Source: Pokkaliibacter sp046614695 (GTDB lineage: Bacteria; Pseudomonadota; Gammaproteobacteria; Pseudomonadales; Balneatricaceae). From it: a stretch of DNA of 64,000 nt. The stretch is taken from positions 62,001 to 126,000 of the forward strand of contig NZ_JBKKHQ010000007.1 of the NCBI RefSeq assembly GCF_046614695.1, written 5' to 3'. The notes beneath the pieces were generated by a model, which was not told the DNA's origin, made no database searches, and saw only the letters and a list, made by a program, of their open reading frames with translations. Shown here in pieces: positions 42,214 through 49,781 of this stretch (positions are counted from its first letter, which is position 1; every line of letters begins with the position of its first letter). The translations under genes and the position numbers were made by a program.

Positions 42214-42936
42214 ATGCCTACCGCACCCTCAACCGAGCCTCAGGCGCTGACCGCTGCCCGTTCTCTGCGTGAATTAATCCTGCAAGGTGAACTGGCGCCC
42301 GGCACCGCGCTGCGTGAGGCGGCCTGGGCGGAGCGTCTTTCGGTGTCACGCAATACCCTTCGCGAAGCCTTGCGTGATCTGATTGCCGAGGGACTGGTCG
42401 AGCATCGCCCGCATTTCGGCGCGACCGTGAAGGCGCTTAGCACCGATGAAATTCAGGAAATTTACGCCATTCGCCTAACGCTGGAATTGCGCGGCATTGC
42501 CTGCAGTGCGAACGCCAGTGAAAGCGCGCTAACGCAGCTGGTGGCTCAGGTCGATGCCTTGCAGCAGGCGGCGTTGAACGGGCACTGGCGTGACTGCGCG
42601 ACCTTGTCGCTGGCGTTTCACCAGCAGATCGTCGGCTTTATCGGCTCGCCACGACTGGATGATCTTTTTGCCACCGTGGCAGCGCAGGCGCGGCTGGCCT
42701 TTGCTTCTGCCATTGATGATGAACGCTTCCAGCGCCCGTGGGTGGCGCGGGATGTGGAATTATGCCGACTGCTCTGCGAGGGCGACCGCCCTGCGGCCAG
42801 CCGGGCCATGGAGCTTTACCTGATGGAATCCGAGCGCGTGGTCATGGAAGCCGCCCGCGCCCACAACCTGCCACGCCCAGGCGTGATCTTTTCTGCGACG
42901 GCCAATGATGCGGCCCTCAGTGGAGGTGAATTGTGA
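42214..42936 (+). CDS. GntR/FadR-family regulator
   Basis: A 240-aa regulator with an N-terminal winged helix (LRELILQGELAPGTALREAAWAERL, SVSRNTLREALRDLIAEGLV) and an all-helical FCD effector domain (IYAIRLTLELRGIACSA; the metal-binding His lies in LSLAFHQQIVGFIG). It overlaps the following DUF1989 gene by 4 bp, so both are transcribed together. It probably controls that gene and itself through the palindromes upstream. Confidence 0.88.
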   Translation: MPTAPSTEPQALTAARSLRELILQGELAPGTALREAAWAERLSVSRNTLREALRDLIAEGLVEHRPHFGATVKALSTDEIQEIYAIRLTLELRGIACSANASESALTQLVAQVDALQQAALNGHWRDCATLSLAFHQQIVGFIGSPRLDDLFATVAAQARLAFASAIDDERFQRPWVARDVELCRLLCEGDRPAASRAMELYLMESERVVMEAARAHNLPRPGVIFSATANDAALSGGEL

Positions 42937-43799
42937 AACCTGCTCCTTTTACCATGGCGCCAGCGGATGCTGCGCAGCGACAGGCCATCGCCCCGGTGAT
43001 CTGTTATCCGGTGGATACGCTGCCAAGGCCGGACCTTGCTTCTTATATTGCTCTGCGAGATAGCCTCGAAACCGTTGAGCGATTGGTGATTCCTGCCCGT
43101 GAAGCGGCCTGCTGGAAGGTGCCAGCGGGGCACTTCTTCCGTATTCACTGTACGAAAGGCCCGCAGGTGGCGGACCTGAATCTCTTCAACGCCAATAACC
43201 TCAGTGAGCGTTTTTACTCCGGCAAAACCCGCGCCCTTTGCGGTACGCATTTAGGCCGGGGGGATCAGATGTTCACCAGCTTCCCCTACCTGCGGCCTAT
43301 GGCGACCATCACCCATGACACGCTGGACTGGTACGGCTTTGATAGCTTTGGAGGAGCGGTGCACGATGTGATCGGTACCCGCTGCGATCCTTATACCCAC
43401 AATCTGCTCTCGGAGGGCGGGCAGTATCATCACTGCTGCCATTCCAATCTGGTACGCGCGCTGGCGTCTTATGCGCAGTTGCCCGCAACGGAAGCGGAAA
43501 AGCTGGTGCATGACGTGCTCAACGTCTTTATGTGTACCGGCTTTACCCGCGATACCGGCCAGTATTTTATGAAGGCCAGTCCGGTGCGCCCCGGCGACTA
43601 TCTGGAGTTTTTTGCCGAGATTGATCTGTTGGGTTGTATGTCGGTGTGTCCGGGCGGGGACTGCTCGGCCAGCCACTCATCCGATGTCGCGACCTGTCAT
43701 CCGCTGGAGATCGAAGTGCTGCGCCCTGCGGCATTGCCCGAAGGCTGGAAAAGTCCGGCATTGAATGGCTATGACGGCAGTCACGGGATCAAGGGCTGA
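42933..43799 (+). CDS. DUF1989 (urea carboxylase-associated type) protein
   Basis: A 288-aa DUF1989 protein starting GTG at 42933 inside the stop of the GntR gene. Typical blocks are ACWKVPAGHFFRIHCTKGPQ, QVADLNLFNANN, TSFPYLRPMATITHDTLDWYG, HDVIGTRCDPYT, and the metal-ligand-rich CCHSNL and SVCPGGDCSA. Relatives accompany urea/guanidine carboxylase or ethanolamine-type amine degradation genes. Here no such carboxylase is present, so the substrate is open. Confidence 0.8.
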   Translation: MKPAPFTMAPADAAQRQAIAPVICYPVDTLPRPDLASYIALRDSLETVERLVIPAREAACWKVPAGHFFRIHCTKGPQVADLNLFNANNLSERFYSGKTRALCGTHLGRGDQMFTSFPYLRPMATITHDTLDWYGFDSFGGAVHDVIGTRCDPYTHNLLSEGGQYHHCCHSNLVRALASYAQLPATEAEKLVHDVLNVFMCTGFTRDTGQYFMKASPVRPGDYLEFFAEIDLLGCMSVCPGGDCSASHSSDVATCHPLEIEVLRPAALPEGWKSPALNGYDGSHGIKG

Positions 43800-43834
43800 A
43801 GAAAGCGGTGTGCTCGCGGTGCTTCAGGGAGCAG

Positions 43835-43953
43835 AAAAAAAGAGACCCCGCAGAGCGGGGTCAAGAACCGTGATTAGCTTTGATGAGAGAAACAATGACC
43901 GGACCTTTCCCGGGGAAATACGTTGAGAGAAGGTGGCTCGTTGTGAATTCTCG
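43835..43953 (-). ncRNA. Fur-box-associated small RNA, copy 2 (PrrF/RyhB-like candidate)
   Basis: The predicted transcript is about 119 nt. Its terminator is GACCCCG/CGGGGTC (43844-43862), followed on the minus strand by seven T's (43835-43841). The stretch before the stem reads CATTGTTTCTCTCATCAAAG and continues almost identically to copy 1 at 16367-16482, with one two-base indel. The 5' portion differs from copy 1, apart from promoter elements, as expected for an RNA constrained mainly at its pairing core and terminator. It lies downstream of xseA on the same strand but has its own promoter. No ORF supported. Confidence 0.72.
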
Positions 43954-43959
43954 AAAGTC

Positions 43960-44007
43960 ATCCTAGCAGGCTGAGCCATTCTGTCAATGATAATGAGAGT
44001 AATTATT
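43960..44007 (-). promoter_or_regulatory. Fur box and promoter of sRNA copy 2
   Basis: On the minus strand TTGACA (43982-43987) and TAGGAT (43960-43965) are separated by 16 nt. On the plus strand GATAATGAGAGTAATTATT (43989-44007) matches the 19-bp Fur consensus at 15 positions by eye. The box abuts the stop codon of xseA. The layout is the same as for copy 1. Confidence 0.7.
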
Positions 44008-44009
44008 AT

Positions 44010-45422
44010 TTAGTTTTCTGTGTCAGTCGATGTCACCGTACTGACAAACCGCCCCTGACCCAAACGGGTGACCACGGACTGGCCTGCGACAAGCTGCTGA
44101 GTATCCTGCACCACATGGCCCTGTTCATCCTGCACGATGGCGTAGCCACGCTCGAGGGTGGCCAGTGGGCTGACCAAATGCAGCGCCCGCATCTGCTGCC
44201 CCAGCCGTTCCTTACGCTCGGCGATGAGCTTCTGTCCCTGTTGCAGTAGCCGCTGCTCCAGTTGCTGAAGCTTGCTGCCGGGGCTTTCCAGAGGTTGCTT
44301 AATCGCCCGATGCAGGCGTGAACTCAATTGCTCCAACTGCTGGCGTTGCGTTGCCAGTCGGCGCTCCGGTGATTGCTGTTCATGGCGCTGAATTAACTGT
44401 GCCAGTTGCTGGCGGCGCTCACGCAGCTGCTGTTGCAAGCGGTACTCCAGCCGTTGACGCAGCTCATCCAGCCGCTGACTGTATTGCTGCCACTGGCGTT
44501 CGGGCTGGCGCAACCGGCGCTGCAACTGCTGCACATACTGATGATGTTGCTGAAGCTGGCGGCGCATGGCGTGCGTGAGCCGACGCTCCAGTGTGCTCAG
44601 CTGCTGCGCATGATGGCGGTGATCCGGCACGGCCAGCTCGGCAGCCGCAGAGGGGGTTGGCGCACGCAGATCGGCGACAAAATCGGCAATGGTCACATCG
44701 GTTTCATGGCCGACAGCAGAGATCACCGGCAGCTCACTGGCGGCAATGGCACGCGCTACGCTTTCCTCATTAAAGGGCCAGAGATCTTCCAGCGAGCCGC
44801 CGCCACGGCCCAGAATAATCACTTCGGTATCAGCCAAACGGTTGGCCAGTTCCAGCGCCCGCACAATGGCTGGCGCGGCTTCTGTGCCCTGCACGGCGAC
44901 GGGGTACAAGTCAACTTCCGTGCCGGGGCTTCGGCGTTTCAGCACATTAAGAATGTCGCGAATGGCGGCGCCCGTGGGCGAGGTGATGACTGCAATCCGC
45001 TGAGGGTCGGTCGGAACAGGGCGCTTGCGCAGCTGATCAAACAGGCCCTCAGCCGCCAGTCGGGTTTTGAGCTGTTCGAAGGCCTGCTGCAGGGAGCCAA
45101 GACCGGCAGGCTCCATAAAATCCCCCAGCACCTGCACATCGCCGCGAGGCTCATAGAAGCCCAGGCGACAATAAAGATGCACTTCATCGCCATTTTTTGG
45201 GCGAAAACGCACCAACTGATTTTTGCCACGGAACATGGCGCAGCGAATTTGCGAGCGGTCATCCTTGAGGGTGAAATACCAGTGACCGGAAGAGGGCGCG
45301 CTGAAGTTGGAGACTTCGCCGCGAATAATCACAGTGGCAGGAAAGCCCTGCTCGATAACGCCACGAAGCTGACTGGCGAGCTGACTGACGCTCAAGATGG
45401 CTGAAGTGCGGCGTTGGCTCAT
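44010..45422 (-). CDS. xseA: Exodeoxyribonuclease VII large subunit
   Basis: XseA is the catalytic large subunit of exonuclease VII, which degrades single-stranded DNA in both directions with XseB. The 470-aa protein starts at ATG 45422 (MSQRRTSAILSVSQL). It has an N-terminal OB fold (about 10-110, RGEVSNFS...GHWYFTLKD). The nuclease core follows: AVITSPTGAAIRDIL, VIILGRGGGSLEDLWPFN, and VGHETDVTIADFVADLRAPTPSAAAE. A long Gln-rich coiled coil (about 265-420) comes last. It is divergent from tag. Confidence 0.95.
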   Translation of the reverse strand: MSQRRTSAILSVSQLASQLRGVIEQGFPATVIIRGEVSNFSAPSSGHWYFTLKDDRSQIRCAMFRGKNQLVRFRPKNGDEVHLYCRLGFYEPRGDVQVLGDFMEPAGLGSLQQAFEQLKTRLAAEGLFDQLRKRPVPTDPQRIAVITSPTGAAIRDILNVLKRRSPGTEVDLYPVAVQGTEAAPAIVRALELANRLADTEVIILGRGGGSLEDLWPFNEESVARAIAASELPVISAVGHETDVTIADFVADLRAPTPSAAAELAVPDHRHHAQQLSTLERRLTHAMRRQLQQHHQYVQQLQRRLRQPERQWQQYSQRLDELRQRLEYRLQQQLRERRQQLAQLIQRHEQQSPERRLATQRQQLEQLSSRLHRAIKQPLESPGSKLQQLEQRLLQQGQKLIAERKERLGQQMRALHLVSPLATLERGYAIVQDEQGHVVQDTQQLVAGQSVVTRLGQGRFVSTVTSTDTEN

Positions 45423-45498
45423 GGTACCCTCAAACGCTGATCCGAACCGGGCCATCCTAACAGAGCTGCCCTGTCATGCCAGCCAGGAATCCATCCCC

Positions 45499-46089
45499 AT
45501 GACCGATACCGCACCAACACGCTGCCGCTGGGTGAGCGATGACCCGCTTTACCAGACGTACCACGATGAAGAATGGGGCAGGCCTGATACGGACAGCCGC
45601 AGCCTGTTTGAAAAACTCTGTCTGGAAGGACAGCAGGCCGGCTTAAGCTGGATCACCGTATTACGTAAACGCGAGAATTACCGGGCGCTGTTCGCCGGGT
45701 TCGATCCGCAACAGATTGTGCAATTCGACGATGAGCGCATCACCGCCATTGCCGCTAACCCCGGCATCATTCGTCATCGCCTGAAAGTGGAAGCCATTGT
45801 GCGTAATGCCCGCGCCTATCTGGCGATGGAAGCCAGGGGGGTCAGCTTCGCCGATTTTCTTTGGCAGTTTGTGCAAGGTAAAACCCGGGTGCATCGTCGC
45901 CAGGGCCTGAATGACGTGCCTTCCCAAAGCCCGGAGGCCGAGCAAATGAGCAAGCAACTCAAGAAAGCCGGCTTTACCTTTGTCGGCCCCACCATCTGTT
46001 ATGCCTTCATGCAGGCGGTGGGAATGGTCAACGACCATCAACTGGATTGCCACGTCTATAAGGCCTGTGTTGCAGAGGCGAAAAAGTAA
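45499..46089 (+). CDS. tag: DNA-3-methyladenine glycosylase I
   Basis: Tag excises 3-methyladenine from alkylated DNA in base excision repair. The 196-aa protein begins at ATG 45499 and has the zinc-binding N-terminal Cys (RCRWVSDDPLYQTYHDEEWG). It continues with FEKLCLEGQQAGLSWITVLRKRE, FVGPTICYAFMQAVGMVNDH and the zinc ligands HQLDCHVYKAC. The helix-hairpin-helix region is in the middle. The upstream frame lacks a ribosome-binding site. Confidence 0.93.
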   Translation: MTDTAPTRCRWVSDDPLYQTYHDEEWGRPDTDSRSLFEKLCLEGQQAGLSWITVLRKRENYRALFAGFDPQQIVQFDDERITAIAANPGIIRHRLKVEAIVRNARAYLAMEARGVSFADFLWQFVQGKTRVHRRQGLNDVPSQSPEAEQMSKQLKKAGFTFVGPTICYAFMQAVGMVNDHQLDCHVYKACVAEAKK

Positions 46090-46112
46090 CGAACACAATT
46101 TGTACATGCTGA

Positions 46113-46142
46113 TTGTGTTTAGACCGGGAAAAGCGCTAAAAT
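46113..46142 (+). promoter_or_regulatory. guaB: Probable guaB promoter
   Basis: TTGTGT (46113-46118) and TAAAAT (46137-46142) are 18 nt apart and 47 bp upstream of the guaB start. The match is moderate. Confidence 0.5.
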
Positions 46143-46189
46143 ATGGCGCTTCTTTTAATCCCTCTCCTTGATAAACAGGCAGGCGGACT

Positions 46190-47659
46190 ATGTTGCGTAT
46201 CGCTCAAGAAGCCCTCACCTTTGACGACGTTCTTCTGGTGCCCGGTTACTCCGAAGTACTCCCGAAAGACGTGTCGCTCAAAACTCGGCTTACCCGTGAA
46301 ATTACTCTGAACATGCCTCTGGTATCAGCGGCCATGGACACGGTTACCGAGGCTCGTCTTGCCATTGCTCTGGCTCAGGAAGGCGGAATCGGAATTATCC
46401 ACAAAAACCTGCCCATCGAAGCGCAGGCGGATGAAGTTCGTAAAGTTAAAAAATTCGAAAGCGGTGTTGTTCGTGACCCGGTGACCTGTTCACCTGCCAC
46501 TACCGTTCGCGAAGTTATCGAACTGACCCGCAAGCACAGCTTCTCTGGTTTCCCTGTCGTTGAAAACGGCGAACTGGTTGGTATTGTGACCAGCCGTGAC
46601 GTGCGTTTCGAAGACAACCTCAACGCTCCGGTCAAAGACATCATGACCCCTAAAGAGCGTCTGGTGACAGTACGTGAAGGTGAATCCCACGAAGTGGTTA
46701 TCACCCTGCTGCGTAAACACCGCATCGAAAAAGTACTGGTCGTTGACGAAGCCTTCCGCCTGCGCGGCATGCGTACCGTGAAAGACCTGCACAAAGCCGA
46801 GGCTTTCCCCAACGCCTGTAAAGATGACGATGGTCGTCTGCGTGTAGGCGCGGCGGTCGGCACTGGCGCTGACACTCCTGATCGTATCAAGGCACTGGTG
46901 GAAGCCGGTGTGGATGCCATCATCGTTGATACTGCCCACGGTCACTCCAAAGGCGTTATCGACCGTGTGCGCTGGACCAAGCAGAACTTCCCACAGGTTC
47001 AGGTGATCGGCGGCAACATCGCTACTGCTGAAGCGGCTATCGCGCTGGCGGATGCCGGTGCAGACGGCGTTAAAGTCGGTATCGGCCCCGGTTCTATCTG
47101 TACCACTCGCATCATCGCAGGTGTTGGTGTACCGCAGATTTCTGCGATCTCCAACGTCGTAGCAGTGATGCAGGAGCGTGGCGTTCCTGTGATTGCAGAC
47201 GGCGGCGTGCGTTTCTCCGGTGACCTGGCCAAAGCCATCGTTGCTGGTGCAAGTGCGGTTATGGTTGGTGGTCTGCTGGCGGGTACTGATGAAGCGCCCG
47301 GCGAAGTTGAGCTGTTCCAGGGTCGTACCTTCAAGTCCTACCGCGGTATGGGCTCACTGGGTGCGATGTCCGGTTCCACCGGTTCTTCTGACCGTTACTT
47401 CCAGGATGCCAAAGCGGGCGTCGATAAACTGGTTCCCGAAGGTATTGAAGGTCGCGTTCCTTGCAAAGGTCCGCTGGCTGCCGTTGTTCACCAGTTGATG
47501 GGCGGTCTGCGCTCCTCCATGGGTTACACCGGTTCTGCCAACATTGATGAGATGCGTACTCGTCCACAGTTTGTCCGCATCACTGGCGCGGGCATGAGCG
47601 AAAGCCATGTGCACGATGTCACCATCACCAAGGAAGCACCCAACTACCGTATGGGTTAA
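46190..47659 (+). CDS. guaB: IMP dehydrogenase
   Basis: GuaB oxidises IMP to XMP, the committed step of GMP synthesis. The 489-aa protein has a TIM barrel interrupted by two CBS domains (about 93-205) and the catalytic Cys304 in GPGSICTTR. The flap and the YRGMGSLGAM segment, NAD-binding GGVRFSGDLAKAI and the C-terminal GGLRSSMGYTG are all present. guaA follows after a hairpin, giving the classical guaBA order. Confidence 0.97.
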   Translation: MLRIAQEALTFDDVLLVPGYSEVLPKDVSLKTRLTREITLNMPLVSAAMDTVTEARLAIALAQEGGIGIIHKNLPIEAQADEVRKVKKFESGVVRDPVTCSPATTVREVIELTRKHSFSGFPVVENGELVGIVTSRDVRFEDNLNAPVKDIMTPKERLVTVREGESHEVVITLLRKHRIEKVLVVDEAFRLRGMRTVKDLHKAEAFPNACKDDDGRLRVGAAVGTGADTPDRIKALVEAGVDAIIVDTAHGHSKGVIDRVRWTKQNFPQVQVIGGNIATAEAAIALADAGADGVKVGIGPGSICTTRIIAGVGVPQISAISNVVAVMQERGVPVIADGGVRFSGDLAKAIVAGASAVMVGGLLAGTDEAPGEVELFQGRTFKSYRGMGSLGAMSGSTGSSDRYFQDAKAGVDKLVPEGIEGRVPCKGPLAAVVHQLMGGLRSSMGYTGSANIDEMRTRPQFVRITGAGMSESHVHDVTITKEAPNYRMG

Positions 47660-47729
47660 GTGGCAGCCTGAATCTGCCTTGAACGGCCGGCTAACCCCGG
47701 CCGCTTTTACTTAAACTGTTGTGACAAAT

Positions 47730-47753
47730 GGGGCTGGCTCAGGCCCCGTTTTT
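47730..47753 (+). terminator. Hairpin with T tract between guaB and guaA
   Basis: GGGGC (47730-47734) pairs with GCCCC (47743-47747), extended imperfectly, and is followed by a T tract. It follows a GC-rich inverted repeat (GGCCGG...CCGGCC, about 47684-47702). The pair could attenuate transcription so that guaA is made at a different level from guaB, or guaA may have its own start site. Confidence 0.6.
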
Positions 47754-47791
47754 ATTTTTCAACTGGCCCCCGGGCGGTTGTGGAGAAACCT

Positions 47792-49372
47792 ATGTCAGTC
47801 GATATTCATGCCCAACGGATTCTGATTCTCGATTTCGGTTCCCAGTACACCCAGCTGATCGCACGTCGCGTCCGTGAGATCGGTGTATTCTGCGAGATTC
47901 GTCCTTTTGACATGACCGTAGAAGAAATCCTCGAGTTTGCTCCTAAAGGGATCATCCTCGCAGGTGGCCCTGAGTCGGTCACCGAGCTGGATTCTCCACG
48001 TGCTCCCCAGGGTATTTTTGATCTGGACCTGCCTTTGCTGGGCATCTGCTACGGTATGCAGACCATGGCCGAGCAGCTGGGCGGTAAAGTCGGTAATTCC
48101 GAGAAGCGTGAGTTTGGTTATGCGCAGGTGCGCCTGCTGGACGGCGGTAGCCGCCTGCTGGAAGGCATTGAAGACCACATCACCAACAACGGTTCTCTGG
48201 TGCTGGACGTTTGGATGAGCCACGGCGACAAAGTCACCGAGCTGCCAGAAGGTTTCCACACCATCGCCTCCACCGAATCCGCGCCGATTGCGGCCATGTG
48301 TCACCACACCAAGAACTACTACGGCGTACAGTTCCACCCGGAAGTGACCCACACCAAGCAGGGCGGTCGTATTCTGTCCCGCTTCGTGAAAGACATCTGT
48401 GGTTGTGACGCCCTGTGGACTGCCGCCAACATCATCGAAGATGCCATCGCTCAGGTGCGCGCGACCGTTGGTGACAACAAAGTCCTGCTCGGTCTGTCCG
48501 GCGGTGTTGACTCCTCTGTTGTCGCGGCGCTGCTGCATCAGGCCATCGGCGACAAGCTGACCTGCGTATTCGTTGACCACGGTCTGCTGCGCAAAGGCGA
48601 AGGCGATCAGGTCATGAAAATGTTCGCTGACAACATGGGCGTCCGTGTAATCCGCGTTAACGCCGAAGAGCGTTTCATGAGCCTGCTCGAAGGCGAAAAC
48701 GACCCTGAGAAGAAACGCAAAATCATCGGTAACACCTTTATCCACGTTTTCGATGAAGAAGCTGCCAAACTGCAGGACGTCAACTTCCTGGCACAGGGCA
48801 CCATCTACCCAGACGTGATCGAATCTGCCGCTTCCAAAACCGGCAAAGCCCACGTCATCAAGTCCCACCACAATGTGGGCGGCTTGCCGGAAGACATGAA
48901 GTTCCAGCTGGTTGAGCCACTGCGTGAACTCTTCAAAGACGAAGTGCGCAAGATCGGCCTTGAGCTTGGCCTGCCATACGACATGGTGTATCGCCACCCG
49001 TTCCCCGGCCCGGGTCTGGGTGTTCGTATCCTTGGCGAAGTGAAGAAAGAATACGCCGCCATCCTGCGTGAAGCTGATGCGATCTTTATCGAAGAGCTGC
49101 ACCGTGCAGGCTTCTACCACAAAACCAGCCAGGCCTTTGCCGTGTTCCTGCCGGTGAAATCCGTTGGTGTGGTGGGTGATGGCCGCCGCTACGAATACGT
49201 TATCGCCCTGCGTGCCGTAGAAACCATCGACTTTATGACCGCGCGTTGGGCACACCTGCCCTACGAACTGCTGGAAACCGTCTCCAGCCGCATCATCAAC
49301 GAAATCGCTCAAGTGTCTCGCGTCACTTATGACGTATCAAGCAAGCCACCAGCGACGATTGAGTGGGAATAA
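47792..49372 (+). CDS. guaA: GMP synthase (glutamine-hydrolysing)
   Basis: GuaA aminates XMP to GMP. The 526-aa protein has a class I amidotransferase domain with nucleophile Cys86 (LGICYGMQTMA) and the later His/Glu pair (QFHPEVTH), a PP-loop ATPase (GLSGGVDSSVV) and the dimerisation domain. It ends KPPATIEWE. The ATG at 47792 gives the standard length; a GTG four codons earlier is possible. Its 3' terminal 27 bp serve as one attachment-site half of a mobile-element remnant, and the gene remains intact. Confidence 0.97.
   Translation: MSVDIHAQRILILDFGSQYTQLIARRVREIGVFCEIRPFDMTVEEILEFAPKGIILAGGPESVTELDSPRAPQGIFDLDLPLLGICYGMQTMAEQLGGKVGNSEKREFGYAQVRLLDGGSRLLEGIEDHITNNGSLVLDVWMSHGDKVTELPEGFHTIASTESAPIAAMCHHTKNYYGVQFHPEVTHTKQGGRILSRFVKDICGCDALWTAANIIEDAIAQVRATVGDNKVLLGLSGGVDSSVVAALLHQAIGDKLTCVFVDHGLLRKGEGDQVMKMFADNMGVRVIRVNAEERFMSLLEGENDPEKKRKIIGNTFIHVFDEEAAKLQDVNFLAQGTIYPDVIESAASKTGKAHVIKSHHNVGGLPEDMKFQLVEPLRELFKDEVRKIGLELGLPYDMVYRHPFPGPGLGVRILGEVKKEYAAILREADAIFIEELHRAGFYHKTSQAFAVFLPVKSVGVVGDGRRYEYVIALRAVETIDFMTARWAHLPYELLETVSSRIINEIAQVSRVTYDVSSKPPATIEWE
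49345..49371 (+). repeat. attL-like guaA terminal sequence
   Basis: GCCACCA, then nine bases, then TGAGTGGGAATA just before the last A of the guaA stop codon. It matches the segment at 53636-53659 in the 7-bp GCCACCA block and the 11-bp GAGTGGGAATA block. Confidence 0.6.
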
Positions 49373-49665
49373 GCTTCCTGTTCGGCATTAGCTGATATAG
49401 ACAAAAGAAGCCCCGCATTTGCGGGGCTTCTTGTATTTTGTGTTTGGTATTTTATGGCAGGGTTTGGCAGCGCCAAGCATGGATTTTTCATTGTATGAAA
49501 GATGGTATTTTTTGCGTGATGCCATTGCGTCGGATCCGTGCCATGAAAGCCTGATCATAAGACTCATGGTATCTCAATCCCACAAGGAATTGATATCAAA
49601 CAGAATAGCCTCTGAAAATCCCCCGTTTCGGATTATGGTGTTTTGAGGCTAGGAGATGCCTTTCT
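49373..49665. other. Non-coding stretch between guaA and the integrase remnant
   Basis: About 290 bp holding the guaA terminator and, beyond it, AT-rich sequence that would have contained the integrase promoter and arm-type sites. A 75-codon frame crosses the terminator hairpin and is not believed to be a gene. Confidence 0.45.
49405..49436 (+). terminator. Intrinsic terminator after guaA
   Basis: AAGAAGCCCCGC pairs perfectly with GCGGGGCTTCTT around ATTT, ahead of a T-rich stretch. If guaA is the attachment gene this lies inside the element boundary, so it was either brought by the element or the boundary is closer to this hairpin than drawn. Confidence 0.9.
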
Positions 49666-49762
49666 ATGCTGATCGATACCCAGCTGCGGTCAGGGCAAGT
49701 TCTGCAAAGTGAATGACCGCAACGATCTCTATGTGGCAGAGGAGCCCGGCGCAGCATTTTAA
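49666..49762 (+). pseudogene. Truncated, frameshifted N terminus of a tyrosine integrase
   Basis: From ATG 49666 the frame reads MLIDTQLRSGQ. After a +1 shift near 49690-49696 it continues GKFCKVNDRNDLYVAEEPG and stops at 49760-49762. Joined, this follows the N-terminal DUF4102 pattern of island integrases (L-T-D-T-x-[IL]-R, then K-x-Y-K-[VL]-x-D-x-x-G-L-Y-[LV]-x-V). Position and orientation next to guaA are as expected. Everything beyond the first ~33 residues is gone, replaced by the end of the ATPase gene. The call rests on a short stretch and my memory of the family pattern. Confidence 0.55.
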
Positions 49763-49781
49763 AAGGTCATGGGTGGTCATC

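Noticed and set aside
44406..45404. 332-codon plus-strand frame opposite xseA
   Set aside because: Shadow of xseA with no domain or start signal.
47795..49312. 505-codon open frame on the minus strand opposite guaA
   Set aside because: It is the mirror of guaA's codon usage, has no ribosome-binding site or recognisable domain, and guaA on the other strand is certain.
49419..49646. 75-codon frame just after guaA
   Set aside because: It begins inside the guaA terminator hairpin and lacks a ribosome-binding site; the integrase remnant follows in another frame.
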